Below are positions 1 through 5,188 of a stretch of DNA of 6,158 bases, in pieces. The notes below the pieces were generated by a model. That model searched no databases, was not told the origin of the DNA, and saw nothing but the letters and a program-made list of their open reading frames with translations. Numbering within the stretch: position 1 is the first letter of the stretch; the number at the start of each line of letters is the position of its first letter. Origin of the DNA: Acidobacteriota bacterium (GTDB taxonomy: Bacteria; Acidobacteriota; Terriglobia; Acidoferrales; UBA7541); NCBI GenBank assembly GCA_019239815.1, contig JAFAZL010000543.1, positions 1 through 6,158 on the forward strand, written 5' to 3'. Made by a program: the position numbers and the translations under genes.

Positions 1-313
1 AAAATGCGCCGAATCCCCGCCCGTCGTCTCCGAATTGTCGAAATATCGGTGCAGCGACAACGCATCCACATACTCGTAGCACTGCTCCAGCACCTCCCGA
101 TCCCACTCCAGATACGTCGGCATCCCCGGCCCGCTCGACCCGCACGCAATCAGCTTTAGGGAATTATCGACATACCGCATCTGCCGCGCCGCATCCGCTG
201 CCTTGTACCCATAATCGACCGCCGACATATGCCCGATCTGCCACGGCCCATCCATCTCGTTGCCCAGGCACCAGTGCTCCACCTTGTAAGGTTCCGCAAT
301 CCCATTCTTCCGC

Positions 314-332
314 CGCAGCTCGCTCCACTGCG
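314..332 (-). other. Small hairpin downstream of the UGA, weak bSECIS-like candidate
   Basis: On the minus strand CGCAG pairs with CTGCG (5 bp) around a 9-nt loop, TGGAGCGAG. The loop begins 21 nt after the UGA and has G as its second base. This falls within the loose spacing and loop rules described for bacterial selenocysteine insertion elements. The stem is short and the region is GC-rich, so a chance hairpin is more likely. No selenocysteine machinery genes are visible in the window. Confidence 0.15.
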
Positions 333-348
333 TCCCGCGTTCGACGTT

Positions 349-351
349 TCA
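349..351 (-). other. In-frame UGA at a conserved Cys position of the GH51 gene
   Basis: The minus strand reads GTG GAA TAT TGA AAC GTC. Changing the last base of the stop from A to C would give TGC and restore the EYCN motif of GH51 relatives. No frameshift is present, and the following 116 codons remain GH51-like, so the lesion is a single nonsense codon. It may be a recent mutation, a sequencing error or a recoded codon; the sequence alone does not decide. Confidence 0.9.
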
Positions 352-881
352 ATATTCCACCAGCGCCGCCGCCTGCTCCGCCGTCCCCGTCCCAAGATTC
401 AGTCCCATCAGCGGCTTCGTATTTGCCAGCTTGCACCACGCCATGAACTCATCGGTGCCAAACTGATTCGAATTTAGCGAATTCCACGCCTTGTCCAATG
501 TGACCGGCCGATCCTTCTTCGGCCCCACTCCATCGAGCCAGTTGTAGCCCGACACAAAATTCCCGCCCGGATACCGAATGATCGGCACATTGACTTTCCG
601 AATCTCGTCGATCAAATCCTTGCGAAACCCGCTCGAATCCGAGAGCTTCGAGCCCGGATCGTAAATCCCCTCGTAAATCGCCCGCCCCAGATGTTCCAGA
701 AACGAACCAAACAAATTGCGATCGATCGGCGAAATCGTCCGCCGCGTGTCGAGATACACCCGCGCCGTTCCCGACGCTTGACCCAATACAGATCGCCCAA
801 GTGCGAGACTCGCCGAGCAGGCCAACCCGGTTGTTGCTGTCGTTTTCAGAAATGAACGTCGCGATGCACGTGGCATATCAT

Positions 882-886
882 CTCCT
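882..886 (-). promoter_or_regulatory. Ribosome binding site of the GH51 gene
   Basis: AGGAG on the minus strand lies 5 nt before the ATG at 876. It fixes the start directly at the Tat signal peptide. A nearby ATG at 878-880 is out of frame. Confidence 0.7.
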
Positions 887-963
887 GACTAAAAAATTCG
901 CCGCGCCGGTTTACCCTGAGCTTCGAAGGCTTCTTGCCGGCGCTTTCTGCAGTCTTACGACGA

Positions 964-977
964 AGTAAGCGTTTACT
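964..977 (-). promoter_or_regulatory. Putative LacI-family operator upstream of the GH51 gene
   Basis: AGTAAACGCTTACT (minus-strand reading) is a 14-bp palindrome centred on CG with a single mismatched pair. It matches the general shape of LacI/GalR-family operators, whose centre is a CG with AT-rich arms. It starts a few bases past the transcription start predicted from the promoter at 988-1016, where a bound repressor would block initiation. It lies about 88 bp before the GH51 start codon. The site is seen in the sequence; the regulator family is inferred, and no regulator gene is in the window. Confidence 0.55.
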
Positions 978-987
978 AACCGCTCGC

Positions 988-1016
988 AAACTAGAGCCTC
1001 CGCCTCTCTCTGTCAA
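988..1016 (-). promoter_or_regulatory. Sigma70-type promoter for the GH51 gene
   Basis: The minus strand has a perfect -35 box TTGACA (1011-1016), a 17-bp spacer, and TAGTTT (988-993) as a poor -10 box matching 3 of 6 consensus bases. Predicted initiation is near 981, giving a leader of roughly 105 nt before the start codon. The palindrome at 964-977 begins just downstream of that point. A weak -10 with a strong -35 is common in regulated promoters. Confidence 0.5.
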
Positions 1017-1033
1017 TCGTTTGTTTGTTCCTG

Positions 1034-1066
1034 AATAAAAACGACCCGCTTCTAATTCTTCGCGGG
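1034..1066 (-). terminator. Possible intrinsic terminator at the end of the 1052-2095 gene
   Basis: On the minus strand CCCGC (1062-1066) pairs with GCGGG (1045-1049) across a 12-nt loop containing the TAG stop codon. Three bases later comes TTTTTATT (1034-1041). The stem is only 5 bp and the loop is large, so strength is uncertain, but position and T-tract fit the end of the upstream operon. It lies just before the separate GH51 promoter. Confidence 0.45.
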
Positions 1067-2095
1067 CGCAGTGCTCGCAGCACTCGCCGCCTTCTTACTC
1101 TGCGCGAGCTTTCCGAAATCCTTCACCCATTCGCGCACCTGAAAGCTCGTCGAGATCTTCGTATAACCCGCCGCCAGCTGTTCTCTATACCGGTCCAAAA
1201 AGAAATCCAGTGGATCCGCCGGATCCATATCGAACACAACGATATCCGTGTCCTGCATCGTCAGCTTGCCCACCTGGATGCTATTGCCCCGCAACGCCAT
1301 GTAGTTGCCCTGATATTTTGGCAACGCTTTCGCATCTTTCGCATTCGAACCATCCGAAAACGTCTGCACGATCGTATTCTGCTCGACACGGACGTTCGTC
1401 ACTTTTCCCTCGATGCGGGGAGCCGGCAGCATCTGCTCCAAATCGAAAATCAGATCATTCCCGTCGGCCGCAACGCCTGGCACTTGACCTGACTTGATCA
1501 GATTGTCGACCTCGATCCCAAAAGCATCCATCAGTCCCTTCACCGGAATCTTCAGCGCTTTCACCTTCTCCGCATGCAGCCGCAACTTGCCGTCCGGCGC
1601 CGCAACGAGCGCTCCTTCCGTCTCAAACGGAATATTGCCCTTATCCTTCAGCCGCCCTTTCACACGCAGGTGTTCGTTGGCGAGCATCGTCACAGAAATC
1701 CCAGCCAACGGCGAACCCGGACGCGCGAACACAAACTGATTCAGCAGGTTCCCCAAATCCTGCGGACTCATTGCGATCTCGGCCGTGTCGATGTGAATCT
1801 TGAACGAGTTCTTGTCGTCCGCGACCGGCATCGTGTGGTCGCCGACCGGCACAAACGCGCCGTTCAAATAATTGACCTGTACCGAAACGCTTTCTGCGAA
1901 GCGATACTTCACATTGTGCATCGCCACCCGGACCGCCCCGTCGCCACTCTGTTGCGGGTTCGCATCCTGACCAGCACTGGCGTCGGCCGACAAAAAACAC
2001 ACGCAGAGCAGCACGACGCTCAACCTAGCGAAAATCACGCTGCTGCAGTTGCCGCGTTTCGCGTTCAAGTCGGCTATTCCCGTTTGCCGTTGCAT
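1052..2095 (-). CDS. Secreted protein of unknown function, possibly lipid-binding
   Basis: The product is 347 residues. Residues about 20-41 form a Sec signal peptide (SVIFARLSVVLLCVCFLSADASA) with likely cleavage at ASA/GQ. The mature part is rich in alternating beta-strand-like segments, with a central block VKGRLKDKGNIPFETEGAL (146-163), PDGKLRLHAEKVKALKIPVKGLMDAFGIEVDNL (168-199) and LPAPRIEGKVTNVRVEQN (223-240). The C-terminus is Ala/Lys-rich. I recall similar acidobacterial proteins but no function for them. The pattern faintly resembles LmeA/DUF2993-type periplasmic lipid-binding proteins, which is speculation. The ATG at 2095 is chosen because it places a signal peptide near the N-terminus. 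An ATG at 2179 would overlap the upstream gene by 44 bp and put over 40 residues ahead of the hydrophobic core. No good Shine-Dalgarno precedes 2095, so translation may be coupled to the upstream gene, 40 bp away. Confidence 0.8.
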   Translation of the reverse strand: MQRQTGIADLNAKRGNCSSVIFARLSVVLLCVCFLSADASAGQDANPQQSGDGAVRVAMHNVKYRFAESVSVQVNYLNGAFVPVGDHTMPVADDKNSFKIHIDTAEIAMSPQDLGNLLNQFVFARPGSPLAGISVTMLANEHLRVKGRLKDKGNIPFETEGALVAAPDGKLRLHAEKVKALKIPVKGLMDAFGIEVDNLIKSGQVPGVAADGNDLIFDLEQMLPAPRIEGKVTNVRVEQNTIVQTFSDGSNAKDAKALPKYQGNYMALRGNSIQVGKLTMQDTDIVVFDMDPADPLDFFLDRYREQLAAGYTKISTSFQVREWVKDFGKLAQSKKAASAASTAPAKN

Positions 2096-2128
2096 AAATA
2101 AGTGATAGCCATTCTTACCGAGAGTGCG

Positions 2129-2145
2129 GCAACACCTAATGTTGC
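2129..2145 (-). other. Small hairpin in the gap between the two secreted-protein genes
   Basis: GCAACA and TGTTGC form a 6-bp stem with a 5-nt loop that includes part of the TAG stop codon of the upstream gene. No T-tract follows, so it is not an evident terminator. It could influence read-through or mRNA processing between the two genes, or be incidental. Confidence 0.25.
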
Positions 2146-3008
2146 GGTTCTCTAGCTGGCGGCGGTGCCGGAGGCCCAACCTGCGGCGTCACCGTTCCAG
2201 GATCCGATCTCTCTGGCGGCACCAACTTATTAATTCGCAGGCCCTTGAAAATCGTCGGCCAATACTCCTTCACCACGTTGTCCAGCGCGCCGAACCCTAC
2301 GCGCACTCCAAACCGCGTGAACGTCTTCGCCGCCGTTCGCTCATTCTCCGGCAGGTAGCTGGTCGCCAGACTCTCCGCCATCAATCCACCCATCACATAC
2401 GACCAGTTAAATGTTGGGCGGCCATCATCGGTCCGCGTGACTACAATCCGTGACATCGCGTAAAGGATTCGGCTCTTCGGACTCCCAAACAGCTTCACAA
2501 AGTACCGCGGATCCTCATGCGTGATCGACGGAATCAGCGCCGTCCCAAACAAATGACTCGACGCATTGCTCGCGACCGATGATCCAAACCTCTTGCCGTA
2601 ACCCTCCCACCCCTGCCCGTAGTCATGCAGCGAATCACGCGCCTGGCCGATGCCCGCCGTAAATGCCGAACCCATGAACCGTGAAGGCGCTATCGTCTCA
2701 TCCACCGCCAGTTGAAGCTTCTGCGTTGACGTCAGCGGCCGCCGTTCGTGCGCCAGTTCCGGAAAAAAGATCGATCGTTTTCCGAGAACCTCGATCGTTT
2801 GTCTCAATTGCGCTTTTCGCCCTTGTTCGGTTTGCTGCGTCGGAACCTGAGGCGTCGGCGCATCCGGCAGGTTCGCGCCTTGCGTTGCCGGAGCCTCAGT
2901 CTGGGCATACGCGTCGGTTGTAGTTCCAAGCACCGCCAGCAGCGCTACAACAGTCAAGCCCAATGAACGTAAGTACCGAAATACACGATTCCCAGATCCC
3001 TGGATCAC
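2136..3008 (-). CDS. Exported acidobacterial conserved protein of unknown function (NLPDAP family)
   Basis: From the GTG at 3008 the product is 290 residues. Residues 10-35 are a signal peptide (FRYLRSLGLTVVALLAVLG, cleavage at AYA/Q). A Gln/Pro/Thr-rich segment carrying NLPDAP (46-51) follows. Then comes a conserved-looking core: FFPELAHERRPLTSTQKLQL (81-100), DETIAPSRFMGSAFTAGIGQA (103-123), GYGKRFGSSVASNASS (136-151), HEDPRYF (164-170) and KEYWPTIFKGLRI (247-259). The C-terminal tail is Pro-rich. I recall this arrangement in many acidobacterial proteins annotated as hypothetical. Periodic small residues in the core suggest membrane association, perhaps an outer-membrane or beta-rich protein, but this is inference. 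The GTG at 3008 has GGGAG 7 nt upstream. A longer frame from the GTG at 3035 (299 residues) has no clear Shine-Dalgarno. It is probably the first gene of an operon with the 1052-2095 gene. Confidence 0.78.
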   Translation of the reverse strand: MIQGSGNRVFRYLRSLGLTVVALLAVLGTTTDAYAQTEAPATQGANLPDAPTPQVPTQQTEQGRKAQLRQTIEVLGKRSIFFPELAHERRPLTSTQKLQLAVDETIAPSRFMGSAFTAGIGQARDSLHDYGQGWEGYGKRFGSSVASNASSHLFGTALIPSITHEDPRYFVKLFGSPKSRILYAMSRIVVTRTDDGRPTFNWSYVMGGLMAESLATSYLPENERTAAKTFTRFGVRVGFGALDNVVKEYWPTIFKGLRINKLVPPERSDPGTVTPQVGPPAPPPAREPQH

Positions 3009-3128
3009 TGCTGGTCTCCCAAAGCGCCACCACACCCACTTCTTGCGCCCAATTCAATCTATTCATCCCTGACCGAACAAACTCCTAGCTCAATCGCTGC
3101 GAATCACGACTTAGATGCAGCACGTCGA

Positions 3129-3160
3129 CTGATAGCCATCACCGCATTCGAGCCTATCAG
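3129..3160. repeat. 7-bp inverted repeat in the divergent promoter region
   Basis: CTGATAG (3129-3135) and CTATCAG (3154-3160) are perfect inverse complements separated by 18 bp. The centre-to-centre distance is 25 bp, so the arms are not in exact helical phase. It may be a regulator half-site pair or a hairpin; no T-tract follows. It is a short match and could be chance. Confidence 0.3.
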
Positions 3161-3192
3161 GTTTCTGCCGTACTTCTCCGCTCAAAACTGTG

Positions 3193-3201
3193 TGTTATTA
3201 T
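3193..3201 (+). promoter_or_regulatory. Extended -10 promoter candidate for the AsmA gene
   Basis: TGTTATTAT gives a TG-n-TATTAT extended -10 element, about 50 bp before the ATG at 3253. A -35 match at the expected distance (CTTCTC near 3173) is poor, which extended -10 promoters tolerate. Predicted initiation is near 3208, for a leader of about 45 nt. Confidence 0.4.
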
Positions 3202-3242
3202 CTGCCCCTCAACGGACTCGCGTTCTGATTCCCACCTCGTTC

Positions 3243-3247
3243 GGAGG
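3243..3247 (+). promoter_or_regulatory. Ribosome binding site of the AsmA gene
   Basis: GGAGG lies 5 nt before the ATG at 3253, a strong Shine-Dalgarno that fixes this start and the membrane anchor right after it. Confidence 0.75.
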
Positions 3248-3252
3248 TCCCC

Positions 3253-5022
3253 ATGGGTCGCACACTAAAGATTATCGGCATCGTTATCGTCGTCCTGATT
3301 TTGCTCGTCGTCATCGCTCCGTTCCTTATTCCGGTGAACCATTTCCGTCCGCAGATCGAGGAGCAAGCGTCCGCCGCGCTTGGTCGCAAAGTCGAAGTCG
3401 GCAATCTCAGCCTTTCGCTCTTCAGCGGCTCACTCGGTGCCGACAATCTCTCCGTCGCCGATGACCCGAAATTCAGCTCGGCGCCCTTCCTCACCGCCAA
3501 GTCGTTGAACGTCGGTGTCGAAATGATGCCGCTGATCATGTCGAAGACGCTCAACGTCACCGACGTCGTCATCGACAGCCCGCAGGTTTCCCTTATTCGC
3601 AACGCCGCTGGCGACTGGAACTACTCTACGCTCGGCGCTTCTTCTACGAAGGCCCAAGCCCAAGCGGCTCCCGCCGCGCCGGCAGGCCAGCCCGCCAAGC
3701 CTGCCGCCCCTGCTTCCGCGCCGGCGTCCGGAGCTCCGCCGACATTCACGGTTCAGAAGCTCGAATTGAAAAATGGCCAGATCATCGTCAGCTCCGTCGG
3801 TTCACAGAAAAAGAGCAACTACAGCAATGTCGATGTGACCGCATCCAACGTCTCCCTCACTTCAAAATTCCCCGTCACCGTCACCGCCGATCTCCCCGGC
3901 GGCGGCAACTTCAAGGTTGACGGCACAGTCGGCCCCGTCAACGAAACCAACTCCGTACTCACTCCTCTCGACGCCAAACTCAACGTGAATTCCCTCAATC
4001 TCGCGTCCACAGGTTTTGTCGATCCTTCCGCTGGTCTGGGCGGCATCCTGGATCTCGAAGGCAACATCTCGTCGCAAAATGGCTCCGCTTCGACGAAGGG
4101 CACGGCGAAACTTTCGAAAGCATTGCTGGTAGCCGGAGGGACCGCCGCGAGCGAGCCGGTGACGGTCAACTTCGATACAAAGTACGATCTGGTCAAGAAC
4201 GCTGGCGTCCTGAATCCGTCGGTTCTCAAAATTGGAACCGCGGCGCTGAATCTCTCCGGAACGTATGAAATCCCCACTGAAGGCGCCGTGCTTCACATTA
4301 AAGTCGACGGGCAAAGCCTCCCCGCAAAAGACTTGCAGGCATTCCTGCCCGCCCTCGGCGTCAATCTTCCGAAGGGCGCCTCGCTTCAGCAGGGAACTCT
4401 GAGCACCAACCTCAATGTCAACGGACCGACCGACAAGCTCGTTACCTCCGGCAACGTCGGCCTCTTCGGCGCAAAACTCGCCGGCTTCGACCTCGGCTCG
4501 AGACTCTCGTCAATCTCCGCGCTAACAGGTATCAAGACCGGCCAGGACCTGACCATTGAGAAGTTGACTTCGAACGTCCGCGTAGCACCCGACGGCATTC
4601 AGGCCGACAACTTTAACGCGGTCATGCCGCAACTCGGCACCCTCGTAGGCGGCGGAAACATCAACGCCAAGAATCAGATGGACTTCAAAATGGCTGCCAC
4701 GCTCGCCCAAGGCATAGTCGCTGCCAGTCCCGTGGCAGGGGCCGCCGGTGGTCTTCTCGGTCAGGTTTTGGGCGGCGGCGCAACCAAGTGCAAAAATACG
4801 ACAGGGCCGACGATCCCGTTCCAAATTCAGGGCACCACCAGCGATCCGAAATTCATCCCCGACGTCGGTGGCCTCGCCGCCGGCATGTTGAAGTCTCAAC
4901 TCGGCTGCGTCGCCGGTGGCGCCGCGCCCGGCGGTCAAAACCTCAACAACATAAAGCAGAATCCCGCAGGCGCCCTGCAACAACTCGGCGGCCTCCTGGG
5001 CGGCAAAAAGAAGCCCAACTAA
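3253..5022 (+). CDS. AsmA family envelope protein
   Basis: The product is 589 residues. It starts with an uncleaved membrane anchor (IIGIVIVVLILLVVIAPFLI, 7-26), followed by the AsmA N-terminal signature: VNHFRPQIEEQASAALGRKVEVGNLSLSLFSG (28-59), then DPKFSSAPFLTAKSLNVGVEMMPL and VVIDSPQVSLIRNAAGDWNYS (105-125). An Ala/Pro-rich linker (about 133-163) leads into a long beta-rich region and the C-terminal AsmA-like part, ending with IPFQIQGTTSDPKFIPDVGG (521-540) and a Gly/Leu-rich tail. AsmA-like proteins are anchored in the inner membrane with a large periplasmic part. They belong to the repeating beta-groove group linked to phospholipid transport to the outer membrane. The specific role here is inferred. 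The only two cysteines, C513 and C552, could form a disulfide. Transcription is divergent from the secreted-protein pair. Confidence 0.92.
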   Translation: MGRTLKIIGIVIVVLILLVVIAPFLIPVNHFRPQIEEQASAALGRKVEVGNLSLSLFSGSLGADNLSVADDPKFSSAPFLTAKSLNVGVEMMPLIMSKTLNVTDVVIDSPQVSLIRNAAGDWNYSTLGASSTKAQAQAAPAAPAGQPAKPAAPASAPASGAPPTFTVQKLELKNGQIIVSSVGSQKKSNYSNVDVTASNVSLTSKFPVTVTADLPGGGNFKVDGTVGPVNETNSVLTPLDAKLNVNSLNLASTGFVDPSAGLGGILDLEGNISSQNGSASTKGTAKLSKALLVAGGTAASEPVTVNFDTKYDLVKNAGVLNPSVLKIGTAALNLSGTYEIPTEGAVLHIKVDGQSLPAKDLQAFLPALGVNLPKGASLQQGTLSTNLNVNGPTDKLVTSGNVGLFGAKLAGFDLGSRLSSISALTGIKTGQDLTIEKLTSNVRVAPDGIQADNFNAVMPQLGTLVGGGNINAKNQMDFKMAATLAQGIVAASPVAGAAGGLLGQVLGGGATKCKNTTGPTIPFQIQGTTSDPKFIPDVGGLAAGMLKSQLGCVAGGAAPGGQNLNNIKQNPAGALQQLGGLLGGKKKPN

Positions 5023-5048
5023 CCAACCATCGAGCAAGATTTTGTAGG

Positions 5049-5067
5049 GGCGCAGCACTGCTGCGCC
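5049..5067. repeat. GC-rich palindrome, REP-like intergenic element
   Basis: GGCGCAGC and GCTGCGCC form an 8-bp perfect stem around ACT, and the 19-bp sequence is a full palindrome except its central base. It is preceded by TTTTGTAGGG and lies 27 bp past the AsmA stop. No T-tract follows on either strand, so a classic terminator is unlikely. From memory, TGTAGGGGCGCAGCA-type palindromes recur between genes in several bacterial genomes, so a dispersed REP-like repeat is the best guess. It may also stabilise the 3' end of the AsmA transcript. Confidence 0.55.
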
Positions 5068-5172
5068 ACAGCTTGCCCAGGCGTCAGCTCTCTAGCCTTC
5101 CTCTTCTCATTGAACTTTCTCGCGGGCGAGTGCGTAAATGACTGGCACGGACCAGCTTGCTCGCTTGAGCAT

Positions 5173-5179
5173 GGGGAGG
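5173..5179 (+). promoter_or_regulatory. Ribosome binding site of the ADOP permease
   Basis: GGGGAGG lies 9 nt before the ATG at 5189 and is the strongest Shine-Dalgarno in the region. It favours 5189 over the in-frame ATGs at 5138 and 5171, since the latter overlaps this motif. Confidence 0.6.
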
Positions 5180-5188
5180 TATTTGCGC

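Larger units (their letters stand above)
1..876 (-). pseudogene. abfA: GH51 alpha-L-arabinofuranosidase, Tat-exported, in-frame UGA, 3' end outside window
   Basis: Glycoside hydrolase family 51 enzymes remove terminal alpha-L-arabinofuranosyl groups from arabinan and arabinoxylan. Residues 1-34 are a Tat signal: SRRSFLK at 5-11, then a hydrophobic stretch ending near LGQA, so export is expected. The mature part has the GH51 landmarks FGSFLEHLGRAIYEGIY, IIRYPGGNFVSGYNW, GPKKDRP and LNLGTGTAEQAAALVEY. Codon 176 is TGA. The same frame then stays open to position 1 for 116 more codons, with NVERGTQWSELRRKNG, WCLGNEMDGPWQIGH and CGSSGPGMPT. Glu207 in GNEMD is the family's acid/base residue. The nucleophile would lie outside the window. 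From memory, the Geobacillus homologue reads EYCN here, so the UGA replaces a Cys codon. The ATG at 876 follows AGGAG by 5 nt. Family assignment is near certain; whether full-length product is made is not. A UGA-terminated 175-residue product would lack the acid/base residue and be inactive. Confidence 0.88.
3009..3252. other. Divergent intergenic region between secreted-protein operon and AsmA gene
   Basis: This spacer must hold the start signals of both the minus-strand operon and the plus-strand AsmA gene. A plausible plus-strand promoter is listed separately. On the minus side I see only weak candidates, such as TAGATT near 3056-3061, with no convincing -35 box. The region also carries a 7-bp inverted repeat at 3129-3160. 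The first 27 bp (3009-3035) are open in frame with the minus-strand gene and could be coding if the upstream GTG is used. Confidence 0.5.
5023..5188. other. Spacer between AsmA gene and ADOP permease
   Basis: This 166-bp spacer contains the GC-rich palindrome at 5049-5067. No clear terminator T-tract follows the AsmA stop. AACTTT near 5113-5118 and other AT-richer parts give no convincing promoter. An in-frame ATG at 5138 and another at 5171 are alternative starts for the next gene. Confidence 0.4.

Noticed and set aside
1211..1228. Inverted repeat GGATCC-GCC-GGATCC
   Set aside because: It lies inside the coding sequence and encodes the DPADP stretch, so the repeat follows from codon choice.
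1025..2101. Plus-strand open frames opposite the 1052-2095 gene
   Set aside because: Translations are Arg/His/Pro-rich without domain signals, and the minus-strand frame has a signal peptide and a coherent protein.
2096..2179. Longer N-terminus for the 1052-2095 gene starting at ATG 2179
   Set aside because: It would overlap the upstream gene by 44 bp and put 28 Arg/Cys-rich residues before the signal peptide.
2766..2803. Direct repeat of CGATCGTTT
   Set aside because: Two short copies inside a coding region (IEVLGKRSI segment), with no array and no sign of regulatory placement.
3640..3745. GC-rich, repetitive stretch in the AsmA gene
   Set aside because: It encodes an Ala/Pro-rich linker, which is ordinary low-complexity sequence and not a DNA-level repeat or phase-variable tract.
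5138..5188. Earlier in-frame starts (5138, 5171) for the permease
   Set aside because: The GGGGAGG motif is correctly spaced only for the ATG at 5189, and the visible family N-terminus begins there. A longer start cannot be fully excluded.
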